NCBI GenBank assembly: GCA_002842755.1
Contig: PHDU01000028.1
Location: 1 to 40,957 of the forward strand
DNA: 40,957 bases
Source of the DNA: Bacteroidetes bacterium HGW-Bacteroidetes-1
Lineage (GTDB): Bacteria; Bacteroidota; Bacteroidia; Bacteroidales; F082
Direction of reading: 5' to 3'
Notes under the pieces: model-generated
The model's input: the letters and a program-made list of their open reading frames with translations, nothing else
The model's database searches: none
What the model was told of the DNA's origin: nothing
Shown: positions 24,945 through 33,253 of the stretch, piece by piece
How positions within the stretch are numbered: the stretch's first letter is position 1
Layout: every line of letters begins with the position of its first letter
Position numbers and translations under genes: made by a program

Positions 24945-25355
24945 TTATTCCGGATTTTGACAATGATTACAACGTCCTTTGATTATAACTTCAGTTTCGG
25001 AGCTGGTGAACCCATCAGGTAATTGTGGTTTGGAAACAGGGACAGTCTCCATACATTGTACTGTGTTGCAATCCTGACAATAAAAATGAGCATGGGAATT
25101 TTTTTTCGTCACTGAATTATCGAGTGCGTATTTAATGATCTGGTTGTCAACCACTATTTTGTGAATAATTTGATGATCGTGTAAAGTTTTGAATGCCCGA
25201 TAAAATGTAGTTCTGTCGTAGTTGCCCTCTAACTTTTCTCTTATTTCATTTTCTGAAAGTGCCATGCCTGCATCCATGATCGTCACAATGATGCCTTCGC
25301 GACAACTGGTTCGTTTGAGTTGATGCTCATGTAAAATTTGAGAAGGCTCCATCAT
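24945..25355 (-). CDS. Fur-family metal-responsive transcriptional regulator (Fur/Zur-like)
   Basis: A 136-residue DNA-binding repressor. An N-terminal winged helix (~15-80) holds ALSENEIREKL and the recognition stretch DRTTFYRAFKTL. The dimerisation domain starts with HAHFYCQDC at 88-96, and the two structural CxxC pairs are Cys93/Cys96 and Cys129/Cys132. Which metal it senses (zinc, iron, manganese) cannot be read from sequence; the His-rich neighbours favour zinc. The start is one of two adjacent ATGs (25355 or 25352). A longer frame from 25397 would run through the promoter and is rejected. A palindrome over its own promoter implies autoregulation, and the small Cys protein and TonB receptor follow on the same strand. 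Confidence 0.88.
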   Translation of the reverse strand: MMEPSQILHEHQLKRTSCREGIIVTIMDAGMALSENEIREKLEGNYDRTTFYRAFKTLHDHQIIHKIVVDNQIIKYALDNSVTKKNSHAHFYCQDCNTVQCMETVPVSKPQLPDGFTSSETEVIIKGRCNHCQNPE

Positions 25356-25371
25356 GCAATACTGTTTTAAA

Positions 25372-25386
25372 TGCAACGAGGTTGCA
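25372..25386. promoter_or_regulatory. TGCAAC-N3-GTTGCA palindrome, candidate Fur/Zur operator
   Basis: A perfect 15-bp palindrome whose upstream edge overlaps the last two bases of the -7 element of the Fur-family gene and which covers the expected transcription start. A repressor bound here would block RNA polymerase. Size and symmetry fit a Fur-superfamily site; no second copy was found before the TonB receptor. Confidence 0.55.
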
Positions 25387-25392
25387 AATGTA
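25385..25392 (-). promoter_or_regulatory. -7 element of the Fur-family gene
   Basis: TACATTTG on the minus strand matches TAnnTTTG, 30 nt upstream of the ATG at 25355, with a start site expected near 25378. The -33 region is not clear. Confidence 0.45.
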
Positions 25393-25578
25393 AACAATTA
25401 CCATGATCTGTAGCAGAATTTAAATTTAAAATGTTCAGAAATTTGTTCTTATCCTACTAATTTCGCCCTACAAAATATTAAGAAACAAGGGAATTAACAT
25501 CTGCTTTATCTCAAAGCAATCCGGAATATATGGATTATATAATTAATATTGAATACTTTATGATAATTTGCATTCTTT

Positions 25579-26523
25579 TTAGAAAGTAATAATTACTTTA
25601 CCCCTTGGCCTGCCTTTTTCTGCAAATTCAAAGGCTTCGGCGGCCTTTTCTAACGGGAAAATGTGCTCTATTAAAGGTTTTAACTTTTTCTCTCTGAAGA
25701 GTTTTTCGATCTCTGCATAATCTTCAGGGCGCTTGCGCATATTGGAGGATGTAATTTTTTTGCGTATAAAAAGCCAGATAAGATTGGTCACAAAAGGCGG
25801 AGCCAATAAGATGAGGGGTGAGGCGTAGGTGCCATCCTTCTTGAGTAATTGCGAATAATCTTTGTATTTCATCTGTCCCCAGGCGTCAAAAATGGCATCA
25901 AAAGGCACTGCGATATTTGCCATATCCGCTGCTGTGTAGTCTATTGTCACATATGCACCCAGCTCTTTGGCAAGATCGCTGTTTTTCTGACTACAGGAAG
26001 CTGTTACAAAAGCGTCTTTTGCTTTAGCAATCTGAATTGCAAAATGTCCGATGCCTCCGGTAGCACCGTTGATCAGCAATCTGCTTCCTTTTGTTACTCC
26101 GCATCTTCTTAAACCATTCAGGGCAGTGAGAGCAGCCACCGGAAATGATGCAGCCTCCTCAAATGACATAGCAGCAGGGATATGTCTGGCGTTTTTTGGA
26201 TCTGTAACTAAAAGTTCAGCCATTGACCCAGGTTTTCCTAAAAAGATGGGAACTGCACCATAAACCCTGTCACCTTCCTTAAATTCAAAGGAACCTTCTG
26301 CAGCCTTTTTTACAATTCCGGCAAAGTCAGTTCCAACAATCTTGGGCAATTTTGCACCAGGCAAAAATCTGGTATCAGCATTATTGATTTTGTAGTCAAC
26401 GGGATTAATTGAAACTGCTTTCACCTCAATCAACAATTGTTTTTCGCCTGCAACTGGATCAGGCAAATCGCCGTATATGCTGTTTACAGATTTATTAAAG
26501 GATGACTTATAATAGGCTTTCAT
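25579..26523 (-). CDS. NAD(P)H-dependent quinone oxidoreductase-like MDR protein
   Basis: A 314-residue member of the medium-chain dehydrogenase/reductase superfamily, quinone-oxidoreductase branch. The N-terminal GroES-like domain contains VKAVSINPVDYKI and VGTDFAGIV; the Rossmann nucleotide-binding motif NGATGGIGHFA is at 152-162. The cysteine and histidine ligands of zinc alcohol dehydrogenases are absent, so it is probably zinc-free and NADPH-dependent. The substrate (quinone, enone or other) is unknown. It seems monocistronic, ending 182 bp before the Fur-family promoter region. Confidence 0.88.
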   Translation of the reverse strand: MKAYYKSSFNKSVNSIYGDLPDPVAGEKQLLIEVKAVSINPVDYKINNADTRFLPGAKLPKIVGTDFAGIVKKAAEGSFEFKEGDRVYGAVPIFLGKPGSMAELLVTDPKNARHIPAAMSFEEAASFPVAALTALNGLRRCGVTKGSRLLINGATGGIGHFAIQIAKAKDAFVTASCSQKNSDLAKELGAYVTIDYTAADMANIAVPFDAIFDAWGQMKYKDYSQLLKKDGTYASPLILLAPPFVTNLIWLFIRKKITSSNMRKRPEDYAEIEKLFREKKLKPLIEHIFPLEKAAEAFEFAEKGRPRGKVIITF

Positions 26524-26675
26524 AAGAATATATTTTCAGCTTTTAAGGTATGTCATTGTAATTCGTAAGCAAGTAGTAAGAAGAGAGTGGAAGATTTAAT
26601 AGTCTTCTATCTCTTATTATTTATCGGACAACAGTGGTTAAGATTATAAAGCTCACTTATTTTGCCTAGATGAAA

Positions 26676-27707
26676 TCAATTTTCTTCCACATAAATTGCA
26701 GCTTTTGCCGCTTCGCCTGCTTTCACATAAGCTCTGAACATCCCTGAGGTGTTAAAAGGCATGGCGATATTGCCATCTTTATCAACAGCGATGATACCGC
26801 CACCTGCTTCAAGCGCTTTGAGTTTTTTCATAACTACATCATATGTAGCCTGTTCAAGACTTTGATGGGCATAAAGCATTCTTGCAGCTATATCATGGGC
26901 AACAGCATTTCTTATAAAATATTCTCCATGACCTGTTGCCGAAATGGCACAGCTTTGATTATCGGCCCATGTTCCTGCGCCAATCACAGGCGAATCGCCC
27001 AAGCGACCCATACGTTTGTAGTGCATGCCACCTGTGGAGGTTCCTGCTGCCAGGTTTCCATTTTTGTCAAGTGCCACGGCACCAACAGTACCTTTGGATT
27101 TGATTGGAAACTCACGTTCAATACGTGTCTGCCTGGTTTTCTCATAACTATCCCAACGCGCCTGTGTAAAAAAGTAGGATGGATTTACTGTATCTACGCC
27201 TGCTTTCACGGCAAAATCCTCAGCTCCTTTGCCAATCAGAAACACGTGACGTCCATCGTCCATGATGGCTTTCGCTGCTAAAATTGGATTCCGTATGATG
27301 CCAACAGCTCCAACAGCTCCGGCTTTTCCTTCAGCGCCTTCCATAATGGAAGCATCATGAGCAATTTCGCCCATTTCATTATAAACAGCACCACGACCTG
27401 CATTAAATAAAGGATTGTCTTCCATCCATGTGATGGCGGCAATAATGGCATCGGTACTGCTGCCACCAGATTTCAGCACTTTTTCGCCTGCTTCAAGTGC
27501 TTCCAGCAAACCTTTTATGTAGGCTGTTTCGGCTTCTGTTGACATTTTGGAGCGTTCCATGGCGCCTGCACCACCGTGAATAACCAGCACATAATCCGGC
27601 TTTGTTTCTGATTTTTCTGATAACTGACTAAAACCCTCATGAGGTAATAAACCAAATATGAGTATTACTATCAGAATATATACTGACATTTTTGTGATTT
27701 TTACCAT
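26676..27707 (-). CDS. Exported isoaspartyl peptidase / L-asparaginase (Ntn hydrolase)
   Basis: A 343-residue precursor of the family T2 enzymes that hydrolyse beta-aspartyl dipeptides and asparagine. Signal peptide about 8-28 (ending GFSQ). HGGAGAMER lies at 44-52; autocleavage should occur before Thr207 in SKGTVGAVALD, giving alpha and beta subunits; GTSTGGMHYKRMGRLGDSPV at 222-241 is the substrate and oxyanion region. Length is normal. It would act in the periplasm, in contrast to the unrelated cytoplasmic asparaginase at 9534-10571. Upstream is 207 bp of AT-rich sequence with an imperfect promoter. Confidence 0.93.
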   Translation of the reverse strand: MVKITKMSVYILIVILIFGLLPHEGFSQLSEKSETKPDYVLVIHGGAGAMERSKMSTEAETAYIKGLLEALEAGEKVLKSGGSSTDAIIAAITWMEDNPLFNAGRGAVYNEMGEIAHDASIMEGAEGKAGAVGAVGIIRNPILAAKAIMDDGRHVFLIGKGAEDFAVKAGVDTVNPSYFFTQARWDSYEKTRQTRIEREFPIKSKGTVGAVALDKNGNLAAGTSTGGMHYKRMGRLGDSPVIGAGTWADNQSCAISATGHGEYFIRNAVAHDIAARMLYAHQSLEQATYDVVMKKLKALEAGGGIIAVDKDGNIAMPFNTSGMFRAYVKAGEAAKAAIYVEEN

Positions 27708-27914
27708 GTTTTAACGTTTGAACCAATGAAAGGCGAAGTTAAGAAAAGATTGGAAAGGCAATGTTGTAAAATTCATTCAAAAACTACACTTTGACTATAA
27801 ATCTACTTTTTTTTATTTGCATTACTGTTTAAATAGCGCTAAGAACATACCAAATATTGGATTAATTAAACTCTTTCTATAAATACAGAATCCTTCTACT
27901 ATTCAAATGATCCT

Positions 27915-28703
27915 TTATTTCTTTAAAAAAAATCCAATTACTTCTTTAAGGTCAAATAAGCCAAATAGTTGTGCAGAGGTGATAATGATCACGATAATGA
28001 TGACCCATTTCACAAAAACAATCCCTTTCTGAACGGCAAGATGGGAAGCAATATAAGCTCCAATTATGTTTCCGATGGCATGAATGAGACCAAATTTCCA
28101 GTTTACAGCACCGTGATATACAAAAACGGCCAATGCAAAGGGCGTGTAAAGCAAAACGATCCATACTTTGATTGCGTTGGCGCGAACCAGATCGAATCCG
28201 GCTCCAATAACAAGCGCAGCCAACAAGAAATATCCTACACCAACCTGTACAAAACCTCCATAAAAACCGATTAGAAAAAACATCAATACCTGTACCCATG
28301 TCACTTTCCGTTTCATCAAATCTTCGCGACCTTTCAGGTAATTTGATGGTTTGAAAACCATAAAAAAAATCATAAGGAGTAACACCGCAGCAAAGGCTTT
28401 TTCAAACGCCTCCTTATTGATGTCAACTGCCAGCCAGGCGCCGAGCAAAGAACCGATCACAGCAGGAATAGCCAGCCGCGTTCCCTTATTAAAATCAAGC
28501 ATTTTTTTCTGACTGAAAGTCGAAACCGATGTGATGTTTTGCAAAATGACAGCAATACGGTTCGTGCCATTGGCCACATCAATAGGTAACCCTAAAAACA
28601 AAAAAATGGCCATCGAAATGATGGTTCCACCACCGGCAAGGGTATTGATGAAACCCACAAAAACGCCCGAAACAATCAGTGCTGTAACTTCAATCCAGTT
28701 CAT
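27915..28703 (-). CDS. Full-length TauE/SafE (TSUP) family permease
   Basis: A 262-residue inner-membrane protein with about eight helices in two repeats. The first repeat has GVFVGFINTLAGGGTIISM near 13-31, the second GGFVQVGVGYF near 150-160. Proteins of this family move sulfite, sulfoacetate or other organosulfur anions; the substrate here is unknown. Its ATG overlaps the stop of the NhaC-type antiporter gene (ATGA), so the two are translationally coupled. The pairing suggests an anion carrier working with sodium/proton exchange (inference). Confidence 0.9.
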   Translation of the reverse strand: MNWIEVTALIVSGVFVGFINTLAGGGTIISMAIFLFLGLPIDVANGTNRIAVILQNITSVSTFSQKKMLDFNKGTRLAIPAVIGSLLGAWLAVDINKEAFEKAFAAVLLLMIFFMVFKPSNYLKGREDLMKRKVTWVQVLMFFLIGFYGGFVQVGVGYFLLAALVIGAGFDLVRANAIKVWIVLLYTPFALAVFVYHGAVNWKFGLIHAIGNIIGAYIASHLAVQKGIVFVKWVIIIVIIITSAQLFGLFDLKEVIGFFLKK

Positions 28704-30652
28704 GGTATTATATTATAGGGTAAAGACGATTGTTTTTTCCCCACAAAGCGGATGAATAGATACAATACAGCAATTGCAAAAAGCATTAACAGCCAACTCG
28801 AAAATATTCCATAGGAAGCAGGGATGGTGCCAAAAACTACGGCCACAAAACCAACAGTCAGGGCATATGGCATCTGGGTTCTAACATGCTCAATATGGTT
28901 ACATCCACTCGAAATGGAGCTCAATATTGTGGTATCTGAAATAGGTGATACATGATCCCCAAGAATCGCACCTGAAAGCACGGCTGAAACAACACTATAG
29001 AATATTGTAAGTCCATGATCATGATTGATCCCTGCGCTTTGTGTGAGAAGCCAGCTTGTTGGAAGTAATAATGGGTATAAAATAGCCATTGTACCCCAGG
29101 AAGTGCCTGTTGAGAACGCAACCAAAGCAGCAAGTATAAAAGTGAAAGCAGGAATCAGATAGGGTGAAAATGACATGCTTAGCAGGGTATCGGCAATGAA
29201 ATCGGCTGTGTGCATGTGCTCGGTTACCAAGGCAACCGACCATGCCAACGTTAAAATTAGAATCGCCGTTAACATGATGCGAAATCCTTCCAAAATGCTT
29301 TCAACAATTTGCTGTAAACTCAGTAATTTTTGTGAGAATGTGAGTACAAATGCCACAACCAGTGCGCTTATTGAGGACCAAAGCAAAGAGGCGTAAGAGT
29401 TACTTCGGCCAATAATTTCCGAAATCTTTGTCATAAACGAAATTTCTTCACTTTCCCAAATTGATACGTCCCATCCTGTATAGAGTAGCCCTGTAATCGT
29501 TCCAAAAATAATTACGGCAACTGGAATTACTGCATTGAAGGCTCTTGCAGGCTTTCCTGATGCATCGAATTTATCTTCGGAAGTAACAATTTTTGTGGAG
29601 TTCGTTTCATTTGCATCAACGTTTTGCGATCTAACAGTATTTTCCGATTTTAACATAGGACCGTAATCTCGCTTCATTAAGATAAGCATGAGCACAAAAA
29701 TCAATGTAAGAATAGGATAATAGCTGTAAGCCAACGAGTTGAAAAAAACGTTGTAGGCTGATTGATTGAGTCCAATTACATTCAGGCCATCCTGAATATA
29801 GCTTAATTCAGCACCAATCCAGGTGGTAACAAATGCGATAGCAGCAATAGGTGCAGCAGTTGAATCAACAATATAAGCAAGCTTGGCGCGTGAAATCCTG
29901 AGGCGATCGGCAACAGGTCGCATGGTGTTGCCAACAACGAGTGTGTTCGCGTAGTCGTCGAAAAAAATCACCATGCCAAGAAACCAGGTAACCAGCTGTC
30001 CGGATCTTGAAGATCGGGCAAAAACCGACAGCCGATTTACAACACCTTTCATGCCACCATTGCTTGAAATAAGTTGCACCATACCACCAATTATCAAAGA
30101 AAAAATAATGATCGAAAGATGGCCTCTGTCAAGAAGTGACTCCATCACATAAGTATCAATAACGGCTAAAAAACCTTTTCCGATCGCCACGAAGAAACCC
30201 GTTCCCTGATAGTAAAACATTATAGATGTTCCCGTCAGAATTCCCATAAAGAGTGCAGAAAAAACCTCTTTGAGCAGCAATGCAAGGAGTATGGCAACCA
30301 AAGGTGGAAGTATTGACATCCATAGGGGAATGGGAGTTACTGCTTTTTCCCAGCTGAAATCATCTACCTTTATTTGCACAATTTCTTCTTCAGGAAAGTT
30401 ATATTTGATAACAGCTTCATTGTGGTGAAAGGTAACCTTATTTGGCTTATCATTTATATAAATGGTTTTTTCAATACCCTCGAATTGACCAAAAGAGGTG
30501 TCTGATACTATTTTCAGTTTGATTGGCAGATTCACATCGCTAACGATGATGTTGGGAAATTTTATTTCAAGGCAGTTTAAACCAATATTTTGTGCGCTTG
30601 CATTGGTTACAAAAGCAAAAAATAGTAACATGAACAGCTTTTGGCGAATCAT
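28700..30652 (-). CDS. NhaC-family Na+/H+ antiporter with an N-terminal exported domain
   Basis: A 650-residue protein. A cleavable-looking signal peptide (1-21, NASAQ) and a ~90-residue beta-rich, probably periplasmic domain precede the transporter, which begins near WMSILPPLVAILLALLLKEV at ~112. The rest has about 11-12 helices with the NhaC-type segments FFDDYANTLVVGNTMRP and GTSWGTMAILYPLLLP; the Asp pair in FFDDYAN probably binds the cation. A soluble insert of ~40 residues lies near the middle. It exchanges Na+ for H+, or transports a small organic molecule with Na+ as some NhaC members do. It overlaps the TauE gene by 4 bp. Confidence 0.9.
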   Translation of the reverse strand: MIRQKLFMLLFFAFVTNASAQNIGLNCLEIKFPNIIVSDVNLPIKLKIVSDTSFGQFEGIEKTIYINDKPNKVTFHHNEAVIKYNFPEEEIVQIKVDDFSWEKAVTPIPLWMSILPPLVAILLALLLKEVFSALFMGILTGTSIMFYYQGTGFFVAIGKGFLAVIDTYVMESLLDRGHLSIIIFSLIIGGMVQLISSNGGMKGVVNRLSVFARSSRSGQLVTWFLGMVIFFDDYANTLVVGNTMRPVADRLRISRAKLAYIVDSTAAPIAAIAFVTTWIGAELSYIQDGLNVIGLNQSAYNVFFNSLAYSYYPILTLIFVLMLILMKRDYGPMLKSENTVRSQNVDANETNSTKIVTSEDKFDASGKPARAFNAVIPVAVIIFGTITGLLYTGWDVSIWESEEISFMTKISEIIGRSNSYASLLWSSISALVVAFVLTFSQKLLSLQQIVESILEGFRIMLTAILILTLAWSVALVTEHMHTADFIADTLLSMSFSPYLIPAFTFILAALVAFSTGTSWGTMAILYPLLLPTSWLLTQSAGINHDHGLTIFYSVVSAVLSGAILGDHVSPISDTTILSSISSGCNHIEHVRTQMPYALTVGFVAVVFGTIPASYGIFSSWLLMLFAIAVLYLFIRFVGKKQSSLPYNIIP

Positions 30653-30816
30653 AAGCTTTACCGGATTTTTTTAAAATTAGGCGTAAAGATAATTTATTGA
30701 ATCAAATAGCCTTTATTTAGCTTGCTTTTTTTGTAGTGCCGGATTTAAGATTGGAGATTTTGGAGCTTTTATTGTTATATCAATTACATCACCACAAAAC
30801 CGAATTACTTGTGTTG

Positions 30817-30849
30817 AAAAAAACCGGAACAGTTTTGTTGCTGTCCCGG
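30817..30849 (-). terminator. Rho-independent terminator of the M3 peptidase gene
   Basis: On the minus strand, CCGGGACAG (30841-30849) pairs along its full 9 bp (one G-U) with CTGTTCCGG (30824-30832) around an 8-nt loop and is followed by seven T. It lies 46 bp past the stop at 30895. Confidence 0.8.
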
Positions 30850-30894
30850 CATATACATACGATGGTTTATTGATAAAATGGTTTGTTTGATGTT

Positions 30895-33009
30895 TTATTT
30901 CAACCCACTTCTAATGAGGAATGGATCAATTGAAGGCTCTTGTCCCCTAAATTTTACGTAAGCATCCATTCCTTCCCACATTGAATTTTCTGCCAGCACA
31001 TACTTGCGAAATTTTTCTGCAAGCTCCTGATTAAACAAATCGCCGGCTTCTTTAAATGCCATGAAAGCATCAGCGTCAAGAACCCCGGCCCACCGATAAA
31101 CATAATAACCGGCCGCATAACCATTGCTGAAAATATGTCCAAAATTCGGAGTCCTATACCGAGGTACAATTTCGTCAATCAGGCCTATGCGTGTAAGAGT
31201 TGCTTTTTCGAATGCATTCACATCTGTTTCTGGAGTGAGGGTTGTTGTGTGCCAATCCAAATCGAGTATAGCGGCAGCCAGGTATTCGGTATTTTCAAAA
31301 CCCTGATTAAACATTGCTGCTTTATTGAGTTTTTCGACCAATGAAACAGGGATGATTTCTCCGGTTTCATAATGGAAGGCATACTCTTTGAGAAGCTCTG
31401 GTTCACCGGCCCAGTTTTCCATTATCTGAGAAGGAAGTTCAACAAAGTCTCTTGGTACGCTGCGACTTGTGCGGTTATACTTACCATCGGCGATAAGGTT
31501 GTGTAAAGCATGACCGAATTCATGGAAGTAAGTTTTGGTTTCATCCCAACTCAGCAAAGCAGGCTTGTTGGCAACAGGACGTGTGAAGTTCATTACCATT
31601 GTAACAACTGGTGCAATTTTTCTACCTTGCTCATCATAACTGCCATTGCGATAGGTGCCACACCATGCTCCACTTCGTTTTTCAGCACGAGGATGCGGAT
31701 CAATTAAAAGAATACCCTGATGGCTTCCTTCTCTGTTTTTAACTTCAAAAGCTTCAACTTCGGGATGATATACCGGAATATTGTTTAACTTTTCAAATGT
31801 CAAACCATATAATTTTGTAGCAAGAAGAAAAGCCCCTTTTCTAACGTTGTCGAGAGCAAAATAGGGTTTTATTTCATCCTCATTGAGGTCAAATTTTTCT
31901 TTGCGTACTTTCTCAGAATAAAACCACCAATCAGACATGGCAAGTTTAAATTGGCCACCTTCTTTATCGATTATTGCTTGCTGTTCATCTCTCTCTTCGA
32001 TAGCACGTTTGATGGATGGTTCCCAAACTTTGTAGAGAAACTCATACACGTTGGCAGGAGTCTGAGCCATCTGATCCGAAATAAAATAAGTAGCAAAATT
32101 ATCGAACCCAAGCAGGTTTGACATTTTTTTTCTAAGATCCATCAGTTCAAGAAAAAGAGCTTTGTTATCATTGTCGTTGTTGTTGTCACCACGGTTAATA
32201 TATGCTTTGTAAATTTGCTCTCTTAGATCCCGCCGTTCCGAAAACTGAACAAAAGGAATCCAGCTTGGTTTAGCCAGCGTGAAGATCCATTTGCCTTCCA
32301 TGCCTGCATTTTTAGCTTCATCAGCAGCTGCAGCAATAACCCCTTCGGGCAAGCCTTTTAAATCTTCTTCTTTATCAATAATCAATTGAAAACCATTGTT
32401 TTCGGCCAAAAGATTTTCGCCAAGTTTCAATGATATCATCGACATTTTTTGGTTTATTTCTTTCAACTCTTCACGTTGTGCTTCAGGAAGCCCGGCTCCA
32501 TTTCGGGAAAAATCCTGATAGATTTTCTCAGTAAGCCGCAGTTGCTCCTGATCAAGTCCAAGTGATTCCCGCTGTTCATAAACAGCTTTAATGCGTTCGA
32601 AGAGAGGTTGATTAAAACGAATTTCGCTATAATGTGCAGTAAGCATTGGAGTGGTTTCTCTGGCAATTTCCTGTAAACGCGGATTAGTGTTGGCACCACG
32701 TAATCCTCCAAAAATTGGACTTATTTTGTTCAGCAGACTGCCTGATTTATCATAAGCCACGATTGTATTTTCAAAATCAGGAGTTGCCTGATTGTTTACA
32801 ATAGCCTCAATTTCGGCGTTATCCTGACGTATAGCTTCTTCATAAGCTGGAAGAAAACTCTCATTATCAATTTTGTCGAACGGCGGAACACCAAAAGGTG
32901 TATCAAATTCAACAAGGAGCGGGTTTGCCACTTCTTTTGGCTTTTCGGATGTTCCGCAGGAAGCGAGAAACATTGCTGGCAGCAATAAAAACAGAAATAA
33001 TCTCTTCAT
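30895..33009 (-). CDS. M3 family metallopeptidase lipoprotein (peptidyl-dipeptidase Dcp-like)
   Basis: A 704-residue zinc peptidase of family M3. Signal peptide with lipobox FLASC (Cys18), so it is a lipoprotein in the envelope. The zinc motif HEFGH is at about 496-500 in YFHEFGHALHN, with the third ligand expected in the following VELPSQIMENW stretch. FDTPFGVPPFDKI near the mature N-terminus and GYAAGYYVYRWAGVLDADAF near the end are family features. It cleaves dipeptides from the C-terminus of peptides and fits periplasmic peptide breakdown. A broken peptide transporter gene is divergent from it. Stand-alone, with its own terminator. Confidence 0.93.
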   Translation of the reverse strand: MKRLFLFLLLPAMFLASCGTSEKPKEVANPLLVEFDTPFGVPPFDKIDNESFLPAYEEAIRQDNAEIEAIVNNQATPDFENTIVAYDKSGSLLNKISPIFGGLRGANTNPRLQEIARETTPMLTAHYSEIRFNQPLFERIKAVYEQRESLGLDQEQLRLTEKIYQDFSRNGAGLPEAQREELKEINQKMSMISLKLGENLLAENNGFQLIIDKEEDLKGLPEGVIAAAADEAKNAGMEGKWIFTLAKPSWIPFVQFSERRDLREQIYKAYINRGDNNNDNDNKALFLELMDLRKKMSNLLGFDNFATYFISDQMAQTPANVYEFLYKVWEPSIKRAIEERDEQQAIIDKEGGQFKLAMSDWWFYSEKVRKEKFDLNEDEIKPYFALDNVRKGAFLLATKLYGLTFEKLNNIPVYHPEVEAFEVKNREGSHQGILLIDPHPRAEKRSGAWCGTYRNGSYDEQGRKIAPVVTMVMNFTRPVANKPALLSWDETKTYFHEFGHALHNLIADGKYNRTSRSVPRDFVELPSQIMENWAGEPELLKEYAFHYETGEIIPVSLVEKLNKAAMFNQGFENTEYLAAAILDLDWHTTTLTPETDVNAFEKATLTRIGLIDEIVPRYRTPNFGHIFSNGYAAGYYVYRWAGVLDADAFMAFKEAGDLFNQELAEKFRKYVLAENSMWEGMDAYVKFRGQEPSIDPFLIRSGLK

Positions 33010-33190
33010 GATGATGATAGATTTGTTACTTATTCAGTGATTTAATTTGATAATGTAAAGATAAATATTTTGGATGAAACTTCATCTTTGTATCAGATAG
33101 CGATCCTTTTGATTAAGTTCTCGGTATATTTTTTTATCAGATGAAGAACCGCTTTCTTATCCTGTATAACCTGTGTTAAGAAAATACCGC

Positions 33191-33218
33191 TTGTTTTTGA
33201 GGGGAAAAAGTATATTTG
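33191..33218 (+). promoter_or_regulatory. Promoter of the POT transporter gene
   Basis: TTG at 33191-33193, 17 nt, then TATATTTG at 33211-33218. It lies inside the upstream in-frame extension of the transporter, which supports the start at 33254 with a leader of about 30 nt. Confidence 0.5.
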
Positions 33219-33253
33219 CGCTTTCCGGAAATAAAACATTTAAGTCGTCAATT

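Noticed and set aside
25356-25397. Longer start for the Fur-family protein
   Set aside because: It runs through the promoter and palindrome and has no resemblance to Fur N-termini.
25502-25518. TGCTTT-ATCTC-AAAGCA hairpin as terminator of the MDR oxidoreductase gene
   Set aside because: It lies about 60 bp past the stop, has a six-pair stem and no T-run on the minus strand; not strong enough to annotate.
9534-27707. Two asparaginases as duplicates
   Set aside because: They belong to unrelated folds (type I asparaginase versus Ntn hydrolase) and differ in location, so they are not paralogues.
30954-31178. Short reading frames opposite or inside large genes throughout the window
   Set aside because: They lack their own promoter, family motifs or signal peptides and are explained as shadows of the real genes.
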